This document shows, in pieces, positions 52,355 to 62,789 of a stretch of 64,000 nucleotides of DNA (position 1 is its first letter; the number at the start of each line of letters is the position of its first letter). Under the pieces are notes generated by a model. The model saw only the letters and a program-made list of their open reading frames with translations, was not told the DNA's origin and did not search any database. This DNA comes from Spinacia oleracea. Taxonomy: Eukaryota > Streptophyta > Magnoliopsida > Caryophyllales > Amaranthaceae. The position numbers and the translations under genes are program-made. Location of the stretch: the NCBI RefSeq assembly GCF_020520425.1, contig NC_079492.1:144181861-144245860 (forward strand). The letters are read 5' to 3'.

Positions 52355-53697
52355 GGGCCCTGTTCTTTAGAGCTGAACTGAACTGAATTGAACTGAACTT
52401 AACTTAACTTAACTTAACAGAATATATTACCGAAATAAATAATAAATAATAAATAATAAATAATAAATAATAAATAATAAATAATAAATAATAATAATAA
52501 TAAATAATAAATAATAAATAATAAATAATAAATAATAAATAATAAATAATAAATAATAAATAATAATAATAAATAATAAATAATAAATAATAAATAATAA
52601 ATAATAAATAATAAATAATAAATAATAAATAATAAATAATAAATAATAAATAATAAATAATAAATAATAAATAATAAATAATAAATAATAAATAATAAAT
52701 AATAAATAATAAATAATAAATAATAAATAATAAATAATAAATAATAAATAATAATAATAAATAATAAATAATAAATAATAAATAATAAATAATAAATAAT
52801 AAATAATAAATAATCAATAATCAATAATCAATAATCAATAATCAATAATCAATAATGAATAATGAATAATAAATAATAAATAATAAATAATAAATAATAA
52901 ATAATAAATAATAAATAATAAATAATAAATAATAAATAATAAATAATAAATAATAAATAATAAATAATAAATAATAAATAATAAATAATAAATAATAAAT
53001 AATAAATAATAAATAATAAATAATAAATAATAAATAATAAATAATAAATAATAAATAATAAATAATAAATAATAAATAATAAATAATAAATAATAAATAA
53101 TAAATAATAAATAATAATAATAATAATAAATAATAAATAATAAATAATAAATAATAAATAATAATAATAAATAATAAATAATAAATAATAAATAATAAAT
53201 AATAAATAATAAATAATAAATAATAAATAATAAATAATAAATAATAAATAATAAATAATAAATAATAAATAATAAATAATAATAATAAATAATAAATAAT
53301 AAATAATAAATAATAAATAATAAATAATAAATAATAAATAATAAATAATAAATAATAAATAATAAAAAAATGTTAACTAATAACTAAAGAATAATTATTA
53401 ATAATAACTAAATAACTATATAATAAATAACAATAATAATAATCTGTAATTGATTACTAATAATTATAATAAGTGATAAATATTAATAATAATAATTCAT
53501 ATTTAATAACTAATAACTAAATAATTAATAACTAATACTCCCTCCGTTCCGCATTGTTGTAACTAATTAATAAAAATAATAAATTATATTAATTATTAAT
53601 AAATAATTAGTTATAAATAATAATAATAAGTAATATAATAATATAATAATATAAATATAAATAATAAGTAATACAATAATATAAGTAATAATATAAG

Positions 53698-53743
<46 letters not shown>

Positions 53744-53917
53744 TATTATTATTGTTAAATTAAATTGAATTGAATTAAACTGAACTGAACTTAATGCTCC
53801 TGAACTGAACTGAATGCTCCTGAACTGAACTGAACTTAACTGAACTTAATGCTCCTGAACTGAACTGAACTGCCAAATAAGTCCTGAAACTGAAATTAAG
53901 CCAAAAAGAACAGGGCT
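52355..53917. mobile_element. Inverted-repeat element enclosing a giant heptamer array
   Basis: Ends GGGCCCTGTTCTTTAG and the inverse of AAAAAGAACAGGGCT. Next to each end are CTGAA/TTGAA/CTTAA pentamer runs (52371-52420 and 53765-53875), the subterminal repeat style of hAT MITEs. The middle is the heptamer array (52434-53366) and further AT-rich DNA with a Stowaway-end fragment (CTCCCTCCGTTCCG, about 53537). No 8-bp duplication was recognised. Confidence 0.7.
52434..53366. repeat. (AATAAAT)n heptanucleotide array, ~930 bp
   Basis: Roughly 130 copies of AATAAAT. It is broken at a few places by extra AAT triplets and by a patch of six AATCAAT units followed by two AATGAAT units near 52812-52865. 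It lacks stops in two minus-strand frames, giving long FIIYYLL-repeat ORFs that are not genes. Confidence 0.97.
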
Positions 53918-55091
53918 TTGATGCGGTATAATTTGATTTGGTTGAAGAAAAAGTAGAATATATATTAGATGAGTTTTTTTAAAACTCATTTCAAGACTTG
54001 TTGTATTTTTTAACTACATTATCTCCAAAGTCTAGCTTCATACTCTCTTCCAGACTCTTCTCGAGATAAATGATAAACTCATCCGATAATGTAGTTATCA
54101 AAGAGGATATCATATTAGATATAGATGTGTTACTGAGTATATATAATATGAGATAAAATTTTATAGGACATAGGAAACCTACGTTATTCTCAACCGTACA
54201 TCTCAACAAGTAAATTTTCTTGTATAATTTCCAATTTTTCATATTGTAGATGCAATGAAGCCGTGGATGCACACTTTCTAGTAGGATTCGAACTCAGACA
54301 ACCTCTGTAAAATAGCATTCAAGCAACCATTATGCTACAAGCATATTTCATTGTCATTAAAATAAGTTAATTATGTATAAGTTAACAATTTCAAGTGCAA
54401 TTAATTACCCAAATGGTCCAATATCAATTTTACAGTTTTTTTTCCAAAAATAATGGGTGGACCCCTTCGGACCTATATAGGTCCGCCCTTAACTTATATG
54501 CACTAATCTTTCCTTTTTTTTTAACAAAAGAAAACTTCTTCTAACATTTTTATAGGAAATCGCTCTGATAAGACAATTTATTAGAATTATAGTACGTATA
54601 ACTACACAGTTTAACCTTACACACGTATGTACTTCAATTCCTATGTTATTTCCAGAAATAGGAAAGAAAACATGGAAAAGCTGATTTTTTTCCCCCCTTT
54701 TTCTTGAAACAACGAGTATGACGAAATTATCATATGCCCCTCCGAGCCTAGGCTCTAGGTGGTCTCACCTATGTCCAAGGCTCAGGGTCAGGCCTATATT
54801 TATGGAATAAAAAATAATAAAAAAGAATAAGTACTAGTTAGGGCAATAGCAATATAACAAATGTTCATATGCCACATCATCATTAAAATAACATGAAATA
54901 ACCTTTCACCAACAATAGACAAAAGTTTATCTATGTGACCCACAATCAATATACATCAAAATTAAAACAAACAACATTAGACATTAAATAATTAATAGAA
55001 AGATTAAACAATCTAAAGAAATAACACTCAGAGATAGTAAGGTTTGTCAACGAACCTCCCCACACACAAACCCCTTATTGCTAGCAATATA
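53918..55091. other. Intergenic between element and LEA_2 gene
   Basis: Contains the tRNA-like element at 54203-54352 and otherwise AT-rich DNA. No ORF with a domain. Confidence 0.4.
54203..54352 (-). mobile_element. tRNA-like SINE, family 3
   Basis: Minus strand: head TAGCATAATGGTTGC (A-box-like) and GAGTTCGAATCCTACT (B-box), then a body with GATGCACAC in its complement and TCTACAATATGAAAAATTGG. A 3' partial copy lies at 56528-56617. The pair flanks the LEA_2 gene. Confidence 0.6.
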
Positions 55092-55700
55092 TCATACGCA
55101 ATCATTACGATGCAAGGTTCCATCTTCAATAACGACCCACACACGACATTGAGTTACACATTCAACATGACGAGTGAAAACCCAGAAAACGGCGGTCGTC
55201 TTTCCAACTAACTTCATCTTCAACTCCATCTCCAACATCGGCTTCTCCTTCTTTAGTACAGACATTACCGAGATATACTTAACCTCCTCAACCGGAAGCG
55301 AGTCCACACTTATCGACACATCAATTAAATTTACATTGGCAACGACTCGTTTTGCAGGGATGATCATGGATCCAACCTGTTGACCGGAACAGAAAAGGCT
55401 AGCAATGACAGAGCTACTTGAGTAAGTGAAGACTGAGTGGCGTGGCGGGTTTACAACGATGCCGGTGAAGTTAACGGTGAAGGTGGCGGTGGCGTCGCTG
55501 GTGATCTCCGATTCTGTAAACGTCGGGATTTTGACGTCCTTGATTGAGAGAGTGGGTTTTATGGGGGTGTACATCAAGTAGAAGCAGAACAAACAGACGG
55601 CGGCGAGGATGAGCAATTTTTCGATAATGGTGGTCCATATCCATTTGGAGATTCTGGACCACCTAATGTCGATTCGTGGCTCTGCAGGTGGTTCTACCAT
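55092..55700 (-). CDS. LEA_2 / NDR1-HIN1-like membrane protein, copy 1
   Basis: An intronless gene, 202 residues. A short cytosolic N-terminus (MVEPPAEPRIDIRW) is followed by one membrane span at about 28-46 (LLILAAVCLFCFYLMYT). Then comes an LEA_2 (WHy-like) beta domain with the family's TLSIKDVKIPTF, TATFTVNFTGIVVNPP, FCSGQQVGSMIIP and a C-terminal MKLVGKTTAVFWVFTRHVEC. Such proteins sit in the plasma or ER membrane and are linked to defence and stress; a specific role cannot be read here. It is about 50-60% similar by eye to the copy at 58831-59445. A TATA-like TTTAAAA lies 60-70 bp upstream of the ATG. Complete and apparently functional. Confidence 0.88.
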   Translation of the reverse strand: MVEPPAEPRIDIRWSRISKWIWTTIIEKLLILAAVCLFCFYLMYTPIKPTLSIKDVKIPTFTESEITSDATATFTVNFTGIVVNPPRHSVFTYSSSSVIASLFCSGQQVGSMIIPAKRVVANVNLIDVSISVDSLPVEEVKYISVMSVLKKEKPMLEMELKMKLVGKTTAVFWVFTRHVECVTQCRVWVVIEDGTLHRNDCV

Positions 55701-56030
55701 AATTAATGTGATGATTTGTTGGAGGGAAGAGAGATTGAAAGGAGGTTAATTAGTAATGGTTTTTAAAGGCGAAATGGGAGGAGACTTGAGAGTTTAATTA
55801 TTCAAAGTAAACCCTTTTGTAATATTTTATTACAATTATGTGTTTAATTTATTATGTTTGAAATATGAAATAATTTAAGGTTGTTAAAACTTAATTAACG
55901 TAGTACTACGATTCTACCAAGTACTAAATTATCATTGAATTATCTAAGGAGTTAAGTGAAATAGTTTATTTGGAGTTAGTTGTACAAGCCTATTCAGAGA
56001 TCAAATGGACTTCAAAGTTCAAACACACCT
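55701..56030 (-). promoter_or_regulatory. Promoter block of LEA_2 copy 1
   Basis: Matches 51891-52200 nearly base for base, including TGGTTTTTAAAGGCGAAATG at 55757-55776, the minus-strand TATA-like site. The third copy at 59446-59570 shares only the proximal ~90 bp. Confidence 0.7.
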
Positions 56031-57000
56031 AGAGGGAAAAACAACGTCAACTACTTTTAAAAATGGTGTTGAGGGGAGTACTCGGCGAGGAAATCTTTGC
56101 CTCAAGTGATTTGTGTCTATATGGACATAAGTGAGTACCAATACAGAAAATTTAGTACCAATATATAATATTTTAATACTAATAAGTAATAACACAAAAT
56201 GACTTGTATTGATACTTCTAAGTAATTTTGTGTTATTGATACTAATTAAATTACATGTATTGGTATTCACTTGTGTCCATATAGACACAAGCCACTTGAA
56301 GTTTAGAAATCCCCGTGGTCGGCCTGTGAATATTTATGTAACATTGTCGTCCAACGAATAGATCAGTTGGTACAGAGTAAAAATTAGAAAAGTATGGCGT
56401 GTCTAAAGTTCAAATAATGTGAAAAACACTAGGTAGAAGTATAACTTTACAAGGGTGTTTTACGCTCTTTATTAGTTTTTCTCATTTTAAAATTTTAAAA
56501 TGAGCAAAACAAAACTCCTTTAGACACGCAATTGCAACAAGTTGTAAATTTTCTCGTATAATTCTCAATTTCTCATATTGTAGATGCAATGAAGCCTTCG
56601 ATGCACACTTGCGAGTTGCAGCTATTTCACACTCGATCCTTATGTAAGTGAGTAATGGCTAATATGGTTCATGGATCATGATTAATACTGATAAGCATAT
56701 ATATATGGCTTATAATCTTATAAATCTTATAAAAATCAGAATGTGGATCGTGTTGAGCAGCTTTAGTGGAGTTTTAAGTGCCGGACCAGGCCATCTTAAC
56801 TTTTCGTTTACAATTATTTAGTAGCCCATATACATAATATGTTTTTAAGTGGATATCAACTACGGAGTAGTTTAGTTGATAAAGTTTTGAGTGGTGGTAC
56901 TCAAGATTTGGGATCGAACTCGTCTACATCATTATCGTCTTACCTTGTATGGCAAACATTTTTGACAAGGTCAAAAGGAGTACTATGTAATTAATTAATT
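56031..57000. other. Intergenic
   Basis: 56095-56290 contains a loose inverted repeat (CTCAAGTGATTTGTGTCTATATGGAC and its inverse ATGGACACAAGTGAATACC-type end), probably a small MITE. 56528-56617 is a partial family-3 SINE. 56890-56945 has a tRNA B-box-like GGGATCGAACTCG. No gene. Confidence 0.45.
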
Positions 57001-57020
57001 ATTTTGGTGCGAATGAGTCA
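57000..57020 (-). mobile_element. 3'-tail fragment of SINE family 1
   Basis: The minus strand reads ATGACTCATTCGCACCAAAA, matching the 3' tail of the copy at 41497-41630. Too short to be certain. Confidence 0.45.
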
Positions 57021-57035
57021 TAAGGTATTACAAAC

Positions 57036-57247
57036 TTCTTTTTTTTTTTTTTGCAAGGTAAGATGAATAGCCCTACCGGGTCGGAACCCCGCACGGGTCA
57101 ACCCGCCCGGGTTAACAGGCTAGACACTTTGAGAGTGGGGGGAGTGATAAGGGGAACCCTCCCTCAAAGAGCTCCTAGTGGGGATTGAACCCCCAACCTT
57201 TTGGTTGGAAGGTGAAATCATTTCCACTAGACCAAGACACACTTAGT
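57036..57247 (-). mobile_element. tRNA-derived SINE, family 2
   Basis: Minus strand: head TGTGTCTTGGTCTAGTGGAA (A box), then GGGGGTTCAATCCCCACT (B box), a GC-rich body with CCCGGGCGGGTTGACCCG, and a 3' end CTTACCTTGC plus A15. Target duplication TAAGGTATTACAAACT at 57021-57036 and 57248-57263, 16 bp with no mismatch. The gene-like tRNA fold stops after the B box, so it is a SINE, not a tRNA gene. Confidence 0.95.
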
Positions 57248-57263
57248 TAAGGTATTACAAACT

Positions 57264-57467
57264 ACTCCGTACAAATAAGACAAACATAATTAAAAGTTAA
57301 AAGTTGTAATCTATCTACACAAGACTTCCGTCTGTATCATCAGACTACGACTTCATTGGTGAAAAGGAGCGCTTATAAGACTTGGAAGGCCCATCCTACA
57401 ACGACGATTCAATATTGTGTTCATTGACAAAGTGAATTTAACATCAATATTGTGTTCATCTCACATA
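57264..57467. other. Spacer
   Basis: AT-rich; nothing recognised. Confidence 0.4.
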
Positions 57468-57734
57468 CTTCATCCATTTTTTTTTTTTTTATTGCACCGT
57501 TTTCCTTTTTCGGAAATTGCATATTAATTGCATCATTTCCTTTTTTGACAAGTTTACCTACATGAAATGACATTTGTATCCTTATATGGGTGGTGGGGAC
57601 CAAACCCCACTTGTTCTTTACCTAAAAACTTGTACTTAATCACATGGGTATTTTTGTCAATCTCTCACATTTTAGCTCCTTTCTTAATTCTTGTGTCCAA
57701 GGTATATGGTGCAATAATAAAAAAATGGAGGAAG
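57468..57734 (+). mobile_element. Stowaway-type MITE, family E
   Basis: 267 bp between TA dinucleotides. Ends CTTCATCCATTTTTTT and the complement of AAAAAAATGGAGGAAG, with TTATTGCACC / GGTGCAATAA extending the inverted repeat. Confidence 0.88.
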
Positions 57735-58830
57735 TAATTAATTGCCGAAATTCGACTACACTTGCATACTATATACGTACGGAGTATGATTATATAGGCG
57801 GCCCTTAATCCTTAAATTATCTGGATTTAAAAATCCAACTATCCTCGTCTGGAATTATATTCCTCCTCTTGCATCATCATATGTTTTTCTTGTACTTATT
57901 CTTTATAATTTGTTTTAATTCATAATACCCCCGTTTCAGATTTTTATAATTTCAGACTCTTTTGTTTATTATTCATGTTCCTCAGTTCCTATGTCAAACT
58001 GTCAATTTCAATAAAATTACATCGTTTGATTGGGGTGAATTCCCTTGTGGTTGGATACTTGGATTAGTTTGAGTATGTTAGTGTTTAATTTAGTTTTGAT
58101 GGAGTGTTGCGAATATGTTTCGTTGGTAAAAAAATTATACGAGATTGCAACAATTATAAAACAAATTTCAAATTGGTTTAGAGGAATCGGATGGAAATTG
58201 TTCTCGCAACTACAACAAACTGATAGATCGTCTCTACAAAAGGATGTATATTTCAACAGTATATATGAGAGATATCAGTTGAATTTTCTTTATTAAAAAA
58301 AAAAGGTGAATATGCAAAGAGATAAATTTACAAGCAGTCGCGGGAAATTTAGTATGTGGGAATGAGAATTTGGAGAATAGAGGGTGGATATAAATTGAGA
58401 ATTGTGAATTCAAAAGAATATATACTTGGTATAATATTGACATATCTCTTGTTTGTTTAGTGATTAGAATAGATTGAGAGTTGATTATGAATAAATAACA
58501 AAAAATACTGAAAAATCCTTGATTATTTTCTTCCCTTTTGATTTCACTAATGACAAATTGGTCAATTCACTCTTTATCTCTAATCCCATTTCAATTCCCT
58601 ACACCTTGTATGGGAATAAAATCAAGGGAATACACCCATTTATTTACCCATTTATTTACCAATCCCACATTTATTTCCCATTCCCACACAACAAGCAAGG
58701 TTAGCTTCTCATTTACACCTTCTCATTTCCCATTCCCAAATCCCAAGTCAACCCACAATTCCACAAAACAAACACCCCATCAAGTGATCAAGGAAATATG
58801 CACGAATAGAAAGGAACGAACGGAGGTAAG
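57735..58830. other. Intergenic upstream of the next minus gene's 3' end
   Basis: AT-rich, no domain-bearing ORF. 58520-58790 is rich in CCCATT/TTCCCA words (ATTTACCCATTTATTTACC), suggesting a decayed repeat. Confidence 0.4.
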
Positions 58831-59445
58831 CTAGTCGTAGTAGCAATCAATGTGATGCAAAGTTCCATCTGAAATAACGACGGAAACAACACATTCAGCA
58901 TAACACTCAACATGACGATTGAAATACCCGAAAACGGTTGTCTTCCCAACTAACTTGATCATCAATTCCAGCTCCATCGTCGGCTTCCCCATCCTTAACC
59001 CGAACATCGACCGGGTATACCCGACCTCCGTAACCGGAATCGAGTTCACATTTACAGTCACCTCCATCACGTTCTCCATTCCGGAGGCGACACGTCTTCC
59101 CGGGATGACCATGGACCCAACAAGTTGACCGGAGTAGAAGAGGTTGGCAGAGCTACTAGAGTAAGAGAAGACTGAGCGGGTCGGGTTTGCGACGAACCCG
59201 AAAAAGGAAACGGATAAGGCGACGGTGGACCCACTGGAGGATCCAATGAAGGTTGGGATTTTGATGTCGGTGATGGAGAGAGTGGGGTTATTGGGTTTGT
59301 AGTTAAGGTAGAAGAGGATGATGCAGATGGCGGCGATGACGGTTAATATTGGGATGATTGAATCGGGTTGTTCATCGTTATGAGGATTAGCTGGTGGCGG
59401 GGATGGTTGCCTTTGGCGGCGACGACGGAGGTTAGGTTCGTCCAT
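58831..59445 (-). CDS. LEA_2 / NDR1-HIN1-like membrane protein, copy 2
   Basis: An intronless gene, 204 residues. The frame is open for 27 codons further upstream, but I start at ATG 59445 because MDEPNLR matches the start of the truncated copy at 51297 and a TATA-like TTTAAAA lies only ~40 bp upstream. A basic/Pro-rich N-terminus (RRRRQRQPSPPPANP) precedes one membrane span at about 30-48 (IIPILTVIAAICIILFYLNY). The LEA_2 domain follows: PTLSITDIKIPTF, SVSFFGFVANPTRSVFSYSS, FYSGQLVGSMVIPGRR, then MIKLVGKTTVFGYFNRHVEC. Complete; probably the source-like member of the local family. Confidence 0.88.
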   Translation of the reverse strand: MDEPNLRRRRQRQPSPPPANPHNDEQPDSIIPILTVIAAICIILFYLNYKPNNPTLSITDIKIPTFIGSSSGSTVALSVSFFGFVANPTRSVFSYSSSSANLFYSGQLVGSMVIPGRRVASGMENVMEVTVNVNSIPVTEVGYTRSMFGLRMGKPTMELELMIKLVGKTTVFGYFNRHVECYAECVVSVVISDGTLHHIDCYYD

Positions 59446-59477
59446 AATTGTTAATGACTGGATTAGTGAATGATAAT

Positions 59478-59570
59478 GGGTTTTAAAGGCAAATGGTGAG
59501 GAGACTTTAGAGTTTAGTGATTTCAAGTCAAGTGTGTATTAGTTTCTTTAATAAAAAGTAAATCCTTTAA
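59478..59570 (-). promoter_or_regulatory. Core promoter of LEA_2 copy 2
   Basis: Shares ATGGGTTTTAAAGGCAAATG and GAGGAGACTTTAGAGTTTA with the promoter blocks of the other two copies. On the minus strand this gives a TTTAAAA TATA-like box. Confidence 0.6.
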
Positions 59571-59862
59571 AAAAAAATTACAAGTGTCTGTTAAATTATT
59601 GAGTTTAATTATATGTAATGATTGTAGGGTGGTTACAACTTCATTACAAGCTTTGGATGAGTTAAATTAATTTTGTTTACATTGTGAAAGGTGTATCTAA
59701 AGGTATTTTTATATTTATTTTAGGACAAATTGTACTTTACCACCTACAGAAATTGAAAAGTTGTTTTTTACCATTTAAAAATTTAAAACTTGTATTTTAC
59801 CATCTAAAAAAATATTAAAACTTGTTTTTTTACCACCTGAAAAATGAAAAAACAAATGAAAC
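59571..59862. other. Spacer with short imperfect repeats
   Basis: 59735-59850 has three loose copies of a ~40-bp unit containing CTTGTNTTTTACCA. Confidence 0.5.
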
Positions 59863-60571
59863 TGTGGACACTAAAAATTTATAATGTATTACATTTTAAA
59901 TAAATTAATTGTTTTGGACCGATATCATAATATTAATCCATCTTAATTAATTTAGCCCACCCAAATTAAATATCTGAATTACTCAAATACAATTTGGATC
60001 ATATATTTTTGGGCTAGGTCATATTGTTAACCCGAAATAAACAAACCAAGTGGACCAGGTTAAAGACTCTCAAGTCACAAAATGGGCCCGAGCCTAAACC
60101 TATCAAGTCCAGTAAAGAAGTTTTCATCTCCTATAAATACTTCTCGTCTACTTCCGTGGCGGGGGATCAGAAATTCATTATTCTCAAGAGTCCATAAATT
60201 CTCTGGGAATTCTCTCTGAAAGTAGTCAATAAACACATCAAATTTGTGTCGACTGCTTAGCCAAACTCAAACTCAGGTTGACATCATCAGACGACCGTCA
60301 CCCTAAACTCAAACTCAGGTTGACATCATCAGACGACTGTCACCCTAAACCCAAACTCAGGTTGACGTCATCAAACGACTGTCACCCTAAAACCAAATCC
60401 AGGTGTCACACACGTGTCATCGTCAGCTGCGAAACAGAATCAGAGGACTTAGTTTATTTCTTGTAAACTGTCAATTACAGAGATTGTACCCAAACATTCA
60501 AATATCAATAAAAATACTTTGTTACATTATTTTCTATCTTATTTTCCTAGACTAGAAAATTTGTGTAAACA
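59863..60571 (+). mobile_element. 5' LTR of a Ty3-type retrotransposon (boundaries inferred)
   Basis: Proposed start TGTGGACACTAAAAATTT and end TGTAAACA. Inside: TATA-like CTATAAATAC at about 60131, a tandem repeat at 60250-60400, and a late AATAAAAA (about 60507). A primer-site-like TTTTGGCACGCTCGGTGGG follows at once. The other LTR is outside the window, so the ends are not proven. Confidence 0.65.
60250..60400. repeat. Tandem repeat inside the LTR, ~46-bp unit
   Basis: Three full copies and one partial of a unit with CAAACTCAGGTTGACATCAT then CAGACGACTGTCACCCTAAA. Confidence 0.92.
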
Positions 60572-60620
60572 AATTTTGGCACGCTCGGTGGGACTATCTC
60601 TGCCTCTCATCTCTGTTTCC

Positions 60621-62789
60621 ATGGATCCAAAGAAAATTGACCCTCAACCCGCTGGCGTTACATCTATCACAGTTCAGGAGCGAGCTGCAGCATTGGCTGC
60701 AATGTTTCAGAACACTGGTATCATTACGAGAGGAATGAGGAAGAAGAATACTGCCTCTGCTGTAGCAGATCTGCAAACTGCATGCGTTCCTACCAAGGCG
60801 CGCAAACACCATGCTTTTCCCTCAGTTCCTAAGGTGTTTGTCACACCTTCCTCCCAAAGTTCACATGAAGCCCGTGTATTCGGTTCAGCGTTTCCAGCTA
60901 AACTGGAACAACATCCTGTTGCTTCTCTTAAATTGAAGCAAAACTTTCTTGGAGCTTATGACAAGATGGTCATCCACAATAGCCCACTCTTCGAATTTTA
61001 TGACGGAGAGAACAACTCTGAAACTGGAAGTGTTTCTCCAACTGCGACATTCGAAGAGGTCCCCTTTGAGTTCTCACATGCAGACACTGCGTCTGTAATG
61101 GTGATTAACGCGAAAACTGTGGAGGAGCAACTTGCTGAGATGAGGGTTCTTCTCGAACGGCTAAAGGTGGATGGAGAAGAAAAAGATGCTAAAATCAAGC
61201 ATCTAACTAAGAAGCTTAAAAAACGTCCTACAAACACCCCTTCAAGTCACGGGAGTTCTGAGAGTGATGGTGATAGCTCTGACTCTAGTAGTCACTCAGG
61301 TGGCTCTGTCAAAGTCAATGCCAAAAAAATACAAGACATGGTAGCCAAAGCTATCAAAAGTGAACTGGGAGGAGGCTCTCACGGTAATCAACGTTACGTC
61401 AAACCTTATACGAAGAGAATTGACAAGCTGCGGATGCCAACAGGTTACCATCCACCAAAATTCAACCAATTTGATGGGAAGGGTAATCCCAAGCAGCATG
61501 TCGCACACTTCATAGAGACATGTAACAATGGCGGTACAACAGACGATTTGCTCATTAAGCAATTTGTCCGTTCTCTCAAAGGGACTGCCTTTGATTGGTA
61601 CACTGGTCTGCCCGCGCAATCCATTGACAGTTGGGATCAAATGGAGACGGAGTTTTACAAAAGGTTCTTTAGCACTCAACGCGTAGTTAGCATGACAGAG
61701 CTAACACAAACTGAACAATGGAAGGATGAGCCGGTCCTTGAGTACATCAACCGTTGGCGCGCGTTGAGTCTGGAATGCAAAGATCGTCTGACTGAAACTT
61801 CTGCTGTAGAAATGTGCATCAATGGAATGGACTGGGATCTTCTTTATATCTTACAGGGTATAAGGCCGAGATCATTTCAAGAGCTGGCAACGAGGGCTCA
61901 TGATATGGAGATCTCCCTCAAAAACAAGAAAAAGGGGACTTCTTCGAAAGCAAAGAAAGAGAAGAAGGAATACACTAAGGTTGAGAAACCTTTCAAGAGT
62001 TTGACTAAGGAGACCATGTCAGTAACTACTAGTTCAACGCCTATCAAGATTTCAGGAAAGGCAAAGGAGGAATACAAAGCCTCATCTTCCAGATTTGTCA
62101 AGAGTGACAAGCCTACCTTGAAAGAGTTGCAGGCTAAGAAGTACCCCTTCCCAGACTCCGACTTGCCTGACATGTTGGATGACTTGCTTAAAAATAAAGT
62201 CATAGAACTTCCCGAGTCCAAGCGACCTGAACAAATGGGAAGAACTTCCGATCCTAAATACTGCCCATATCATAGGCTGGTGAGTCATCCTATCGAAAAA
62301 TGCATAACTCTTAAGGAGAAGATTATGCAACTTGCTAAAGATGGGAAGATTGTACTTGATCTTGATGAGGCGGTTACAACTAATCACGCTTCAGTAGTTT
62401 GTGAATCACTTCTGCAGGCTCAAACCCTACAATTTGGAAGTTTAGAGCCAGTAATTGTCTACGTGATCAGACCAGCAGTTCAACATGATGATGTGTTGCC
62501 AGTTGAACACGAGGAGGATGACGGAGGGTGGACGGTCGTCACAAGGAAAAGGCCGAGAAAACAAGTACACAGGCCACAACCGCAACCCCCCCGTCACAAG
62601 AAGAAACCACAAAAGAAAAAGAGCGACAAGCGCTCGAAAGGAAAAAAGAAGTTTAGGGGTGCTAACAAACAGACTGTGCTCCCTATCGATATGCTTGAAC
62701 AGGAGCCTTTGGATCCTGTAACTTTGGAAGAATTTTTTTCCAGAAGATTACTTTACTGCAGTGACTGTCAATACAGTCTCATTCATTGA
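60621..62789 (+). CDS. gag: Retrotransposon Gag polyprotein region
   Basis: About 722 residues from ATG 60621, the first Met after the primer site (the frame is open into the LTR). The N-terminal ~200 residues are low in recognisable motifs; a charged helix (EEQLAEMRVLLERLKVDGEE) suggests coiled coil. The central Retrotrans_gag capsid domain is clear: PPKFNQFDGKGNPKQHVAHF, FVRSLKGTAFDWYTGLP, WDQMETEFYKRFF and EYINRWRALSLECKD. The C-terminal part is rich in Lys/Arg (KKPQKKKSDKRSKGKKK), suited to RNA binding in place of a zinc knuckle. Confidence 0.9.
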   Translation: MDPKKIDPQPAGVTSITVQERAAALAAMFQNTGIITRGMRKKNTASAVADLQTACVPTKARKHHAFPSVPKVFVTPSSQSSHEARVFGSAFPAKLEQHPVASLKLKQNFLGAYDKMVIHNSPLFEFYDGENNSETGSVSPTATFEEVPFEFSHADTASVMVINAKTVEEQLAEMRVLLERLKVDGEEKDAKIKHLTKKLKKRPTNTPSSHGSSESDGDSSDSSSHSGGSVKVNAKKIQDMVAKAIKSELGGGSHGNQRYVKPYTKRIDKLRMPTGYHPPKFNQFDGKGNPKQHVAHFIETCNNGGTTDDLLIKQFVRSLKGTAFDWYTGLPAQSIDSWDQMETEFYKRFFSTQRVVSMTELTQTEQWKDEPVLEYINRWRALSLECKDRLTETSAVEMCINGMDWDLLYILQGIRPRSFQELATRAHDMEISLKNKKKGTSSKAKKEKKEYTKVEKPFKSLTKETMSVTTSSTPIKISGKAKEEYKASSSRFVKSDKPTLKELQAKKYPFPDSDLPDMLDDLLKNKVIELPESKRPEQMGRTSDPKYCPYHRLVSHPIEKCITLKEKIMQLAKDGKIVLDLDEAVTTNHASVVCESLLQAQTLQFGSLEPVIVYVIRPAVQHDDVLPVEHEEDDGGWTVVTRKRPRKQVHRPQPQPPRHKKKPQKKKSDKRSKGKKKFRGANKQTVLPIDMLEQEPLDPVTLEEFFSRRLLYCSDCQYSLIH

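Noticed and set aside
52404-52824. Two 136-137-codon ORFs of FIIYYLL repeats
   Set aside because: They are the heptamer array read in frames without stops; there is no start context or homologue.
52434-53366. Interstitial telomere tract
   Set aside because: The unit is seven bases long like the plant telomere unit, but it is AATAAAT with no G run.
58045-58296. 83-codon plus-strand ORF
   Set aside because: No domain, AT-rich, overlaps an equally long opposite ORF; nothing supports coding.
59446-59526. A 27-residue N-terminal extension of LEA_2 copy 2
   Set aside because: The paralogue begins at the internal Met, and the shared TATA-like site falls inside the would-be extension.
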